Notes under the pieces: generated by a model
The model's database searches: none
What the model was told of the DNA's origin: nothing
What the model saw: only the letters and a program-made list of their open reading frames with translations
Source of the DNA: Nitrococcus sp.
GTDB lineage: Bacteria > Pseudomonadota > Gammaproteobacteria > Nitrococcales > Nitrococcaceae
Direction of reading: 5' to 3'
DNA: 6,708 nucleotides
Assembly: GCA_030452365.1 (NCBI GenBank)
Contig: JAKDMK010000126.1
Coordinates: 1 to 6,708, forward strand
Made by a program: the position numbers and the translations under genes
Part shown: positions 1 through 6,232 of the stretch, piece after piece
How positions within the stretch are numbered: position 1 is the stretch's first letter
Layout of the letters: each line of letters opens with the position of its first letter

Positions 1-1
1 T

Positions 2-253
<252 letters not shown>

Positions 254-260
254 GGCGCGA

Positions 261-290
261 GGCGGCGCGGCGTCGTGGGTGAATGTCAAC
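261..290 (+). repeat. 30-bp direct repeat, copy 1 (murA-hisG gap)
   Basis: This 30-bp block begins 7 bp after the murA stop and ends 11 bp before the hisG ATG. It matches 1003-1032 at 28 of 30 positions, differing only at the 2nd and 19th base. Weaker similarity continues for about 11 bp (7 of 11). The last bases, GAATGTCAAC, correspond to the right arm of the inverted repeat in copy 2. Here the nearest left-arm match is only GACATTC at 230-236, inside the murA coding end, 44 bp away. Function is unknown. It could be an operator, an RNA hairpin arm or a small interspersed repeat. Confidence 0.8.
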
Positions 291-301
291 AGATCCTACC
301 C

Positions 302-976
302 ATGAGTGGCGACGATACTCTAATCATTGCCCTGGCAAAGGGTCGAATTCTGACGGAATCCTTGCCGCTACTCAGCCACGCTGGCATCGAGCCGGCGGAG
401 CACCCGCAGGGGAGCCGCAAGCTGATTCTGGATACCGGCCTGGCGCAGGTGCGGCTTGTGATTGTGCGTGCGGCTGATGTCCCTACCTACGTCGAATATG
501 GCGGCGCCGATGCGGGCGTGACGGGTAAGGACGTCCTATTGGAGTACGGCGGACAGGGGCTTTATGAGCCGCTCGATCTCGGAATCGGCCGCTGCCGGCT
601 CATGGTCGCTGGGCGCCCCGGGGCCAACGTGACAGCCCGCCGCGTGCGTGTGGCGACCAAATACGTCAATATCACCCGCCGCTACTTCGCCGAACAGGGG
701 CGGCAGGTGGAGTTGATCAAGCTCTACGGCTCAATGGAGCTCGCGCCCCTAGTCGGGTTGGCCGATTTCATCGTCGATCTCGTAGACACCGGCAACACAT
801 TAAAGGCCAATGGGCTGGCGCCAATCGAGAACATCGCCGATGTCAGCTCGCGCTTGGTGGTCAACCGCGCCGCAATGAAGACCAAACACCGACTGATCAA
901 GCCGTTTCTGGAGCGAATGCGCCGCGCGGTGGCGGCATCGCATCGCCCGGCGGTAGCGCCAGGTGCAGCGCAGTAA
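302..976 (+). CDS. hisG: ATP phosphoribosyltransferase, short catalytic form (HisG-S)
   Basis: HisG condenses ATP with PRPP to give phosphoribosyl-ATP, the first and feedback-controlled step of histidine synthesis. The 224-residue product has the N-terminal [10 protein letters not shown] strand/loop, [14 protein letters not shown] at about 68-81, and the PRPP-binding loop [13 protein letters not shown] at about 159-171. It ends about 50 residues after this loop and so lacks the C-terminal ACT-like regulatory domain of the long form (about 290-300 residues). Short HisG enzymes are known to work as a hetero-octamer with HisZ, a histidyl-tRNA synthetase paralogue, which is not in this window. 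ATG 302 was chosen because the conserved N-terminus begins a few residues later. No good Shine-Dalgarno precedes it, and an in-frame GTG at 275 is possible but would add atypical residues. The last 15 or so residues are Ala/Pro-rich and probably disordered. Confidence 0.95.
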   Translation: MSGDDTLIIALAKGRILTESLPLLSHAGIEPAEHPQGSRKLILDTGLAQVRLVIVRAADVPTYVEYGGADAGVTGKDVLLEYGGQGLYEPLDLGIGRCRLMVAGRPGANVTARRVRVATKYVNITRRYFAEQGRQVELIKLYGSMELAPLVGLADFIVDLVDTGNTLKANGLAPIENIADVSSRLVVNRAAMKTKHRLIKPFLERMRRAVAASHRPAVAPGAAQ

Positions 977-992
977 ATCCTGATTTGGGCCT

Positions 993-1032
993 GTTGACAT
1001 TCGCCGGCGCGGCGTCGTGGTTGAATGTCAAC
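993..1032. repeat. Perfect 10-bp inverted repeat with 20-bp spacer (hisG-hisD gap)
   Basis: GTTGACATTC at 993-1002 is the exact reverse complement of GAATGTCAAC at 1023-1032, separated by 20 GC-rich bases. It lies in the 87-bp gap, 17 bp after the hisG stop and 31 bp before the chosen hisD ATG. As RNA it could form a 10-bp stem with a large loop; as DNA it could be a two-half-site operator. No T-run follows, so it is not a standard intrinsic terminator. The left arm contains TTGACA (994-999), but no good -10 lies at 16-18 bp, so a promoter is not supported. Confidence 0.8.
1003..1032 (+). repeat. 30-bp direct repeat, copy 2 (hisG-hisD gap)
   Basis: This is the second copy of the block at 261-290 (28/30 identical). 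It comprises the spacer and right arm of the inverted repeat at 993-1032. The two copies flank hisG, with a period of 742 bp. The block ends in ATGTCAAC, whose ATG (1025) is in frame with hisD; the same ATG in copy 1 (283) is out of frame with hisG. Confidence 0.8.
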
Positions 1033-1053
1033 TGGCCCTAGCCTGATCACGCT

Positions 1054-1057
1054 GGAG
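1054..1057 (+). promoter_or_regulatory. Ribosome binding site deciding the hisD start
   Basis: GGAG lies 6 bp before ATG 1064. The alternative in-frame ATG 1025 has no such site, so 1064 is the better hisD start. Confidence 0.65.
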
Positions 1058-1063
1058 CCGGAG

Positions 1064-2401
1064 ATGCTTACGATTAAACGCCTGAGTACCACGCAACCGG
1101 ATTTCTGGGACGATCTCCGCTCGCTAATGGATTGGGATGACGGCGCCACGGCGCAGGTGGAGCAAACCGTCAGTGAGATTCTCGATGCAGTTCGCCGGCG
1201 CGGCGATGCTGCGGTGTTGGAGTATACGGCCCGCTTCGACCGTATCGAGGTGGCTAGTGTCGCCGAGTTGGAGATACCTCATGAGCGCAGGGGGAAGGCC
1301 CTGGACGGACTTCCCGCCGCGCAGCGGCAGGCATTGGAGCTTGCGGCGGAGCGGATTCGCGCCTATCACGTACGACAGCTTGCCGAGTCATGGTCTTATA
1401 CCGAGCCGGACGGCAGTGTCCTCGGTCAGCAGGTGAGCGCACTGGAGCGCGTGGGCGTGTATGTGCCAGGCGGTAAGGCCGCCTACCCCTCCTCGGTGCT
1501 CATGAACGTGTTGCCGGCGCGTGTCGCCGGAGTCGATCAGATCACCATGCTCGCCCCGGCGCCCGACGGTGAGATCAACCCCCTGGTTTTGGCGGCGGCA
1601 CAGATTGCCGGCGTAGATCGGTTGTTTACTGTCGGCGGTGCCCAGGCCATCGCGGCTTTAGCTTATGGCAGCGAGACCATCGCGGCGGTGGACAAGATCG
1701 TTGGCCCGGGCAATGCGTATGTCGCGGAGGCCAAGCGTCGGGTTTTCGGCCGCGTAGGGATCGACATGGTGGCTGGGCCTTCGGAGATCATGATTGTTTG
1801 CGACGGCCAAACCGATCCCGAATGGATCGCCGTGGATCTATTCGCGCAGGCCGAACACGATGAGGATGCCCGGGCCATGCTCGTCTGTCCGGATCCGTTG
1901 TATCTGGACCAGGTCCAAAGCGCCATGGAGCGCCTTCTGCCTGCCATGGACCGCTCTGAGATCATTCGCGCAGCGCTTAATAACCGTGGCGCACTGGTCT
2001 GCGTTCGGGACTTTGGCGAAGCCGCGGAGGTGGTCAATTTCGTTGCCCCCGAGCACCTGGAGCTCTCGATTGTCGAGCCCGAGCGGATGCTCGGCGCCGT
2101 GCGCCATGCGGGTGCCGTTTTCCTAGGCCGAAATACCGCAGAGGTCTTAGGCGATTACTGCGCGGGGCCGAATCACGTCCTGCCCACGTCCCGCACGGCT
2201 CGCTTTGCCTCGCCACTTGGGGTATATGATTTTCAGAAACGCACCAGTCTCATTCACTGCTCTGAGGCAGGAGCCGCCCGTCTGGGGCGCATCGCAGCGC
2301 TCATGGCGCGCGGTGAGGGGCTGACCGCGCATGCCCTGTCGGCCGAATGTAGAGCGCACGGCACGTCCGTGATGACCGCCCCGCGCGGCACCGGAGTGTG
2401 A
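1064..2401 (+). CDS. hisD: Histidinol dehydrogenase
   Basis: HisD oxidises L-histidinol to histidine in two NAD-dependent steps through histidinal, the end of the pathway, in the cytoplasm with Zn2+. From ATG 1064 the product is 445 residues, close to the usual 430-440. Family blocks appear in order: [17 protein letters not shown] (about 132-148), [12 protein letters not shown] (about 191-202), [48 protein letters not shown] and EGLTAH. Zn ligands equivalent to E. coli Gln259, His262, Asp360 and His419 are Gln262, His265, Asp364 and His423. The catalytic Glu-His pair is Glu330/His331. All key residues are intact. An earlier ATG at 1025 would add 13 residues ([13 protein letters not shown]) but lies in the repeat and lacks a ribosome site. 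hisG lies 87 bp upstream. hisC, often next to hisD in gammaproteobacteria, does not follow. Confidence 0.96.
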   Translation: MLTIKRLSTTQPDFWDDLRSLMDWDDGATAQVEQTVSEILDAVRRRGDAAVLEYTARFDRIEVASVAELEIPHERRGKALDGLPAAQRQALELAAERIRAYHVRQLAESWSYTEPDGSVLGQQVSALERVGVYVPGGKAAYPSSVLMNVLPARVAGVDQITMLAPAPDGEINPLVLAAAQIAGVDRLFTVGGAQAIAALAYGSETIAAVDKIVGPGNAYVAEAKRRVFGRVGIDMVAGPSEIMIVCDGQTDPEWIAVDLFAQAEHDEDARAMLVCPDPLYLDQVQSAMERLLPAMDRSEIIRAALNNRGALVCVRDFGEAAEVVNFVAPEHLELSIVEPERMLGAVRHAGAVFLGRNTAEVLGDYCAGPNHVLPTSRTARFASPLGVYDFQKRTSLIHCSEAGAARLGRIAALMARGEGLTAHALSAECRAHGTSVMTAPRGTGV

Positions 2402-2420
2402 ACCCTGCTATGCGCTTTTG

Positions 2421-2438
2421 CGCCTACATGGCGTTTTT
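2421..2438 (+). terminator. Weak candidate intrinsic terminator after hisD
   Basis: CGCC (2421-2424), a 5-nt loop and GGCG (2430-2433) form a short stem directly followed by five T (2434-2438), about 20 bp after the hisD stop. A competing hairpin GCGC-TTTT-GCGC spans 2412-2423. The stem has only 4 strong pairs, so termination would be weak. The position, between the his genes and an unrelated gene, supports it. Confidence 0.35.
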
Positions 2439-2531
2439 GTCTCGCACTCCTCTCCCTCAGCCGCTGCGCAAGGCGTCCATGAGGATGACTTGTTTGGGGG
2501 GTACGGATTCGAGCTGGGGTTTGACAAGGTT

Positions 2532-3290
2532 ATGGTACAGCTTGCAAAGCTAGTGCGTTATTGTGATGAGCTGCTCGGCGCGCGCGGCTTCCAGGATTAC
2601 GCGCCCAACGGCTTGCAGGTAGAGGGCCGGGCGGAGGTGACACGGCTTGTGAGCGGGGTTACGGCCTCGGCGGCGTTGCTCGAGCAGGCCATCGATGCCG
2701 GTGCTGATGCTGTGCTCGTACACCATGGCTTTTTCTGGAAGGCGGAGCCCAGCCCGGTGACGGGCCTCAAGGCGCGGCGCCTAGGCATGCTGCTGCGGCA
2801 CGGCGTAAGCCTTGTCGCTTATCATTTGCCGTTGGATACACACCAGGCGTTCGGCAATAATGCACAACTTGGCAGACGACTTGGCTTCGAGATAGACGGC
2901 TATACCGAGGCGGGTGGGGTGCCCGGGCTGCTCGCCTTCGGACGCCTTAGTATTGCGTCCTCTGCAGCCGAGCTGAGCGATCGTCTGTCCGGCCTGTTGG
3001 GTCGTGCGCCGCTGCATGTTGGCGCCGGCCCACGGATCATCCATAAAGTGGTCTGGTGCAGCGGCGCGGCGCAGCGATTCCTCGCCGAGGCCGTGAACCT
3101 GGGGGCGGATGCCTATGTCAGTGGCGAGATCTCCGAGTCCACGACGCACGAGGCGCGGGAGTGTGGAATACACTACTTCGCTGCCGGCCATCACGCGACC
3201 GAGCGCTACGGAGTACAGGCGCTCGGTGAGCACCTCGCCGCGCGCCTGCGGCTCGATCACCATTTCATCGACGACCCTAATCCGGTCTGA
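2532..3290 (+). CDS. ybgI: NIF3/DUF34 family dinuclear metal-binding protein (YbgI-like)
   Basis: The 252-residue product matches the NIF3/DUF34 family along its length; E. coli YbgI has 247 residues. Recognisable blocks are DYAPNGLQVEGR near 22-33, SGVTAS at 41-46, VHHGFFWK at 63-70, HLPLDTH at 98-104, AYVSGEISE at 194-202, AAGHHATERYG at 217-227 and the terminal FIDDPNPV. The metal ligands of YbgI (His63, His64, Asp101, His215, Glu219) have counterparts at His64, His65, Asp102, His220 and Glu224, so the two-metal centre looks intact. Databases often call the family GTP cyclohydrolase I type 2, but the physiological role is not settled. ATG 2532 gives the family N-terminus. Its ribosome site is poor (AAGG only 2 bp away), and TTG 2490, preceded by GAGG at 2481-2484, is an in-frame alternative. 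It lies 130 bp after hisD and 163 bp before petA, so it may be its own unit. Confidence 0.92.
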   Translation: MVQLAKLVRYCDELLGARGFQDYAPNGLQVEGRAEVTRLVSGVTASAALLEQAIDAGADAVLVHHGFFWKAEPSPVTGLKARRLGMLLRHGVSLVAYHLPLDTHQAFGNNAQLGRRLGFEIDGYTEAGGVPGLLAFGRLSIASSAAELSDRLSGLLGRAPLHVGAGPRIIHKVVWCSGAAQRFLAEAVNLGADAYVSGEISESTTHEARECGIHYFAAGHHATERYGVQALGEHLAARLRLDHHFIDDPNPV

Positions 3291-3392
3291 TGAGGCGCAT
3301 ACCGCGGCATGACTGTGCTTGACGGTCCGGGCGCTATGTATGATCCTTGCACGCTGCGTATGTTTCGTAGTTAAGAGTGTGCCCCGATAGTC

Positions 3393-3411
3393 GGCCGTCC
3401 AGGCTTTTTTT
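3393..3411 (+). terminator. Candidate intrinsic terminator between the NIF3 gene and petA
   Basis: GGCC (3393-3396), a 5-nt loop and GGCT (3402-3405) can form a short stem, one pair being G-U, running into seven T (3405-3411). An alternative, longer-range pairing joins CGGCC (3392-3396) with GGCCG (3414-3418) around the T-run. It lies about 100 bp after the NIF3 stop and 43 bp before petA, so the petABC promoter would have to lie in the last 40 bp, or readthrough must occur. Confidence 0.35.
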
Positions 3412-3425
3412 CTGGCCGTGTTTTG

Positions 3426-3441
3426 CAGTCAACCCAGTCAA
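3426..3441 (+). repeat. Short direct repeat CAGTCAA before petA
   Basis: CAGTCAA occurs at 3426-3432 and again at 3435-3441, a 9-bp period, immediately upstream of the petA ribosome site. The repeat is seen directly; any regulatory role is speculation, and short repeats of this size can arise by chance. Confidence 0.5.
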
Positions 3442-3447
3442 GGGGGG
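3441..3447 (+). promoter_or_regulatory. Ribosome binding site deciding the petA start
   Basis: The AGGGGGG run abuts ATG 3448 and is 6 bp from ATG 3454. The spacing favours 3454 as the petA start. Confidence 0.65.
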
Positions 3448-3453
3448 ATGTGG

Positions 3454-4053
3454 ATGAAACGGGAAGGGGCGGACTTGAAAAGACGGCGTTTGCTTACCGG
3501 GGCGGCCGGTGTGGTCGGCGGTGTGGGCGTGGCATATAGCGCCGTTCCATTCCTTGCCTATTGGCAGCCGGGTGCCCAGGCGGAAGCGGCTGCGGCACCT
3601 GTTGAAGTGGATATCAGCAAGCTCGCTCCGGGCCAGAAGATTGACGTCGATTGGCGGGGCAAGCCGATTTGGATTTTCCGGCGCGGTGCGCGGGAGCTCG
3701 CAACATTGCGCAAGATAAGCGATTTGTTGCGAGATCCGCGGTCTTTGGTCAGCAGCCAGCAGCCACCCTATTGCCAGAATCTGGCCCGCGCGATCAGGCC
3801 CGAATACGGTGTCATGATCGGCATCTGCACCCACCTTGGCTGCATACCGCTCTATGAGCCGGAACCCGGCTCGGTGGACAACAAATGGCTGGGCGGTTTT
3901 TTCTGTCCATGTCATGGCTCCAAGTACGATCTCGCCGGGCGCGTCTATAAGGGAGTACCGGCACCGCTCAATCTCGAGGTGCCGCCCCATTGGTATCCGA
4001 GCGCGTCGCGTATCATCATCGGTGAACACCCGGAGAAGGGGGCGGTGTCATGA
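3454..4053 (+). CDS. petA: Ubiquinol-cytochrome c reductase iron-sulfur (Rieske) subunit
   Basis: The Rieske subunit of the bc1 complex takes one electron from quinol at the Qo site and passes it to cytochrome c1 on the periplasmic face. The 199-residue product has a Tat-type N-terminus (KRRRLL at about 9-14) leading into one membrane helix (about 15-36), which in this family stays uncleaved as the anchor. The soluble domain has both [2Fe-2S] boxes: CTHLGC at 125-130 and CPCHGS at 151-156. Ligands are Cys125, His127, Cys151 and His154; Cys130 and Cys153 should form the stabilising disulfide. The following SKYDLAGRVYKG.PAP segment is typical of high-potential bc1 Rieske proteins. ATG 3454 is chosen on ribosome-site spacing; ATG 3448 and GTG 3418 are longer options. 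The stop overlaps the petB start (ATGA, 4 bp), suggesting translational coupling. A 231-codon open frame on the opposite strand over this gene is a shadow. Confidence 0.96.
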   Translation: MKREGADLKRRRLLTGAAGVVGGVGVAYSAVPFLAYWQPGAQAEAAAAPVEVDISKLAPGQKIDVDWRGKPIWIFRRGARELATLRKISDLLRDPRSLVSSQQPPYCQNLARAIRPEYGVMIGICTHLGCIPLYEPEPGSVDNKWLGGFFCPCHGSKYDLAGRVYKGVPAPLNLEVPPHWYPSASRIIIGEHPEKGAVS

Positions 4054-5378
4054 GCGAAGCCACCAAGAATCGAGGCCTGCTGGCCTGGATCGACGCACGT
4101 TTCCCTTTTTCTAAGCTGTGGATAGAGCACGCCGCGGGCTACTATGCGCCAAAGAATTTCAACTTCTGGTATTACTTCGGCTCGCTGGCGATCTTCGTGT
4201 TGGTGTTGCAGCTCGTCACCGGTATCTGGCTGACGATGTACTACAAGCCGGACGCCGAGCTCGCTTTCGCCTCAATCCAGTACATCATGCGCGATGTGCA
4301 CTGGGGATGGCTCATTCGCTACCTGCATTCCACGGGTGCGTCGGCTTTCTTCATCGTCATTTACCTGCACATGTTCCGCGGCCTGCTCTACGGCTCCTAT
4401 CGTAAGCCGCGAGAGCTGATATGGCTCATCGGCATGGTAATCTATGCCGTTCTCATGGCCGAGGCCTTCTTCGGCTATTTGCTTCCCTGGGGACAGATGT
4501 CCTATTGGGGCGCGCAGGTGATCACGTCGTTGTTCGGCGCCGTTCCCTGGGTCGGCGATACGCTCATGATCTGGATCCGGGGCGATTACACCATCTCCGA
4601 TGTTACCTTGAACCGCTTTTTCGCGCTGCATGTGGCCGCCATGCCGTTGCTGCTCATCGCGCTGGTGGTATTGCACATCACGGCGTTGCATGAGGTGGGA
4701 TCGAACAATCCGGATGGCATTGAGATCAAGCGCCATAAGAATGCTAACGGCATTCCCCTGGATGGGGTTCCATTCCATCCCTATTACACCATCAAGGACA
4801 CTGTAGGCCTGACGGTGTTCTTGATGGTATTCGCATTTGTCGTTTTCTACGCGCCCGGCATGCTGGGGTTATTTCTGGAGCCCGAGAACTTCGAGCCCGC
4901 CAATCCGCTAAGTACCCCGGAGCATATCGCGCCTGTTTGGTATTTCACGCCTTTCTACTCGATTCTTCGCTGCATACCCGACAAGCTCTGGGGTGTTGTC
5001 GCGCTCGCCTCGTCGATTTTCGTGTTGTTCCTTCTGCCCTGGTTGGATCGTGGCAAGGTGCGTTCGGTGCGCTATCGGGGGCTCGGATTCAAAATCGCCT
5101 TGGCTCTGTTCGTGATTGCCCTGCTGGTTCTGGGGCATCTGGGTGGGAACCCACCCTCGCCTGGTCGCAACCTAGTGGCGCGTATCTGCGCGGTTATCTA
5201 CTTTGGCTATTTCGTTTTTCTCTGGGTGTACACCTTCTTCGGTTTGGAAAAGACCAAACCGGAGCCGGACAGAGTGACAGACGGTTCCGCTAAATGGATG
5301 CAGAAATTGATGCGACGATTGATGCAGAAATGGAAGCAATGGCGGCGGTTGGAGGAGACGCAGCGGGAGCCTATGTGA
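4050..5378 (+). CDS. petB: Ubiquinol-cytochrome c reductase cytochrome b subunit
   Basis: Cytochrome b is the membrane core of the bc1 complex, holding haems bL and bH and the Qo and Qi quinone sites. The 442-residue product contains both the N-terminal four-helix part and the C-terminal part in one chain, unlike split b6/subunit IV. Haem ligands are His93 and His107 in helix B and His194 and His209 in helix D. The helix-D pair is 15 residues apart, against 14 in mitochondrial and Rhodobacter proteins. The Qo region shows GYLLPWGQMSYWGAQVITS (about 142-160) and, at 295-298, PVWY where many bc1 proteins have PEWY. Membrane segments continue to about residue 397. The tail from about 401 is charged and includes a roughly 30-residue stretch rich in Met, Gln, Lys, Arg and Trp, which looks longer than in homologues I recall. 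The site AAGGGGG (4036-4042) lies 7 bp before the ATG. petC follows after 21 bp. Confidence 0.97.
   Translation: MSEATKNRGLLAWIDARFPFSKLWIEHAAGYYAPKNFNFWYYFGSLAIFVLVLQLVTGIWLTMYYKPDAELAFASIQYIMRDVHWGWLIRYLHSTGASAFFIVIYLHMFRGLLYGSYRKPRELIWLIGMVIYAVLMAEAFFGYLLPWGQMSYWGAQVITSLFGAVPWVGDTLMIWIRGDYTISDVTLNRFFALHVAAMPLLLIALVVLHITALHEVGSNNPDGIEIKRHKNANGIPLDGVPFHPYYTIKDTVGLTVFLMVFAFVVFYAPGMLGLFLEPENFEPANPLSTPEHIAPVWYFTPFYSILRCIPDKLWGVVALASSIFVLFLLPWLDRGKVRSVRYRGLGFKIALALFVIALLVLGHLGGNPPSPGRNLVARICAVIYFGYFVFLWVYTFFGLEKTKPEPDRVTDGSAKWMQKLMRRLMQKWKQWRRLEETQREPM
5297..5331 (+). repeat. 24-bp-period internal repeat in the petB 3' end
   Basis: GATGCAGAAAT occurs at 5297-5307 and 5321-5331, an in-frame period of 24 bp (8 codons). 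It encodes MQK twice (residues 417-419 and 425-427) with similar residues between. This suggests a small duplication helped build the petB C-terminal tail. Confidence 0.6.
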
Positions 5379-5399
5379 GAAAACTAAGCCGGATTCGGA

Positions 5400-6185
5400 A
5401 TGAGTGAACCTGACATGAGAAAGCTAGCCTGCTTACTCGCGATGGTATTATTGCCAGGGCTGGCGGGAGCGGCTGATGTAACGCTCGGACTCATGGACGC
5501 GGAGGTCGATTTGGGCGACAAGGCCTCCTTGCAACGCGGTGCGAAATATTTCGTCAACTATTGTTGGGGCTGTCACTCACTGAAGTATCTGCGCTACCAG
5601 CGCCTTAGTCGGGATCTCGACATACCGGACGAGCTTGTCGAGAAGTATCTGATTTGGGATGGCAGCAAGATCAGCGCGCCTATGACTAACGCGATGCGCG
5701 CTAAGCAGGCCAAGGACTGGTTCGGTACCGCGGCACCCGATCTGACGCTGGTAACCCGGCGCCATGATGGGGGGCTGAATCTAAGCCGCGGCGCGGATTG
5801 GGTATACACCTTCCTCAATAGCTTCTATCGTGACGATGAGAGCCCTACCGGGGTCAATAACCTGTTGCTGCCCAATGCAGCCATGCCGCATGTACTTTGG
5901 CGCTTGCAGGGCACTGCGGAGCCGATCTACAAACCCGCGGACCCCCATACCCCAGGTAGTAGTCAGCGCGAGGTCGTGGGCATCAGGCTGGTCGAGGGGG
6001 TGGGTGCGCTCAGCGAGGCCGAGTATCACCGCATGACGCGGGACATAGTGAATTTTCTCGTCTATGCCTCGGAGCCCTTCAAGTCCACGCGCAAGGCGCT
6101 CGGTGTGCCGGTGTTGTTTTTCCTGATCGTTTTCTTGGCCATCATCTATCTGCTCAAACGCGAATACTGGAAGGACGTGCACTGA
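5400..6185 (+). CDS. petC: Ubiquinol-cytochrome c reductase cytochrome c1 subunit
   Basis: Cytochrome c1 receives electrons from the Rieske centre and passes them to a soluble or membrane c-type cytochrome in the periplasm. The 261-residue product starts with a signal peptide (MRKLACLLAMVLLPGLAGA from residue 6), probably cut near residues 24-25. It has one haem c site, CWGCH at 55-59, within the family context LQRGAKYFVNYCWGCHSLKY. APDLT occurs at 112-116, and Met162 in AAMPHVLW is the expected sixth haem ligand. A single C-terminal helix (about 233-252) followed by KREYWKDVH anchors it to the membrane. ATG 5400 has only a weak GGA site 6 bp upstream; ATG 5415 begins directly at the signal peptide and is an equally plausible start. 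It is the last pet gene, 21 bp after petB and 47 bp before sspA. Confidence 0.96.
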   Translation: MSEPDMRKLACLLAMVLLPGLAGAADVTLGLMDAEVDLGDKASLQRGAKYFVNYCWGCHSLKYLRYQRLSRDLDIPDELVEKYLIWDGSKISAPMTNAMRAKQAKDWFGTAAPDLTLVTRRHDGGLNLSRGADWVYTFLNSFYRDDESPTGVNNLLLPNAAMPHVLWRLQGTAEPIYKPADPHTPGSSQREVVGIRLVEGVGALSEAEYHRMTRDIVNFLVYASEPFKSTRKALGVPVLFFLIVFLAIIYLLKREYWKDVH

Positions 6186-6189
6186 CTGA

Positions 6190-6213
6190 GCGGCCCATTG
6201 GGCTGCCTAGGCA
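6190..6213 (+). other. Hairpin and overlapping palindrome in the petC-sspA gap
   Basis: Bases 6190-6196 can pair with 6200-6206 around a 3-nt loop (7 pairs, one G-U). The overlapping TGCCTAGGCA at 6204-6213 is a perfect 10-bp palindrome. No T-run follows, so this is not a classical intrinsic terminator. It may protect the pet mRNA 3' end or be a protein-binding site; this is inference. Confidence 0.45.
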
Positions 6214-6222
6214 AACCCTGGC

Positions 6223-6226
6223 GGAG
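6223..6226 (+). promoter_or_regulatory. Ribosome binding site deciding the sspA start
   Basis: GGAG lies 6 bp before ATG 6233. The later in-frame ATG 6260 has no comparable site, and the extra N-terminal residues resemble those of E. coli SspA. Confidence 0.7.
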
Positions 6227-6232
6227 CGGCAC

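Noticed and set aside
283..477. Small open frame starting in repeat copy 1 (64 codons)
   Set aside because: It overlaps hisG in another frame and has no recognisable product; the resemblance of its first residues to the 1025 extension only reflects the DNA repeat.
994..1026. TTGACA in the inverted repeat as a hisD promoter
   Set aside because: No acceptable -10 at 16-18 bp; the nearest AT-rich hexamer (TTGAAT at 1021) is 21 bp away.
1025..1063. ATG 1025 as the true hisD start
   Set aside because: It lies inside the repeat, has no ribosome site, and adds residues not typical of HisD; ATG 1064 has GGAG at 6 bp.
724..1149. Minus-strand open frame (141 codons) across the hisG end and hisD start
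   Set aside because: Overlaps two well-supported genes, low complexity, no recognisable motif.
2418..2531. Upstream in-frame extension of the NIF3 protein (38 residues from TTG 2418)
   Set aside because: The family N-terminus begins at ATG 2532; the extension is low-complexity and overlaps the candidate hairpin.
2521..2549. TTGACA just before the NIF3 ATG as a promoter
   Set aside because: Any -10 would lie inside the coding region and the 17-bp position is a poor match; transcription would begin after the start codon.
3319..3344. TTGACG and TATGAT as a petABC promoter
   Set aside because: The hexamers are only 14 bp apart, too close for a standard sigma70 promoter, so it is not listed as a feature.
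3334..4029. Long minus-strand open frame (231 codons) opposite petA
   Set aside because: It lies across a clear Rieske gene with intact iron-sulfur motifs. Its translation shows no recognisable domain, and such shadows are common in GC-rich DNA.
4272..4778. Minus-strand open frame (168 codons) opposite petB
   Set aside because: Rich in His, Gln and Arg, with no domain or ribosome site evident; explained by the codon bias of petB on the other strand.
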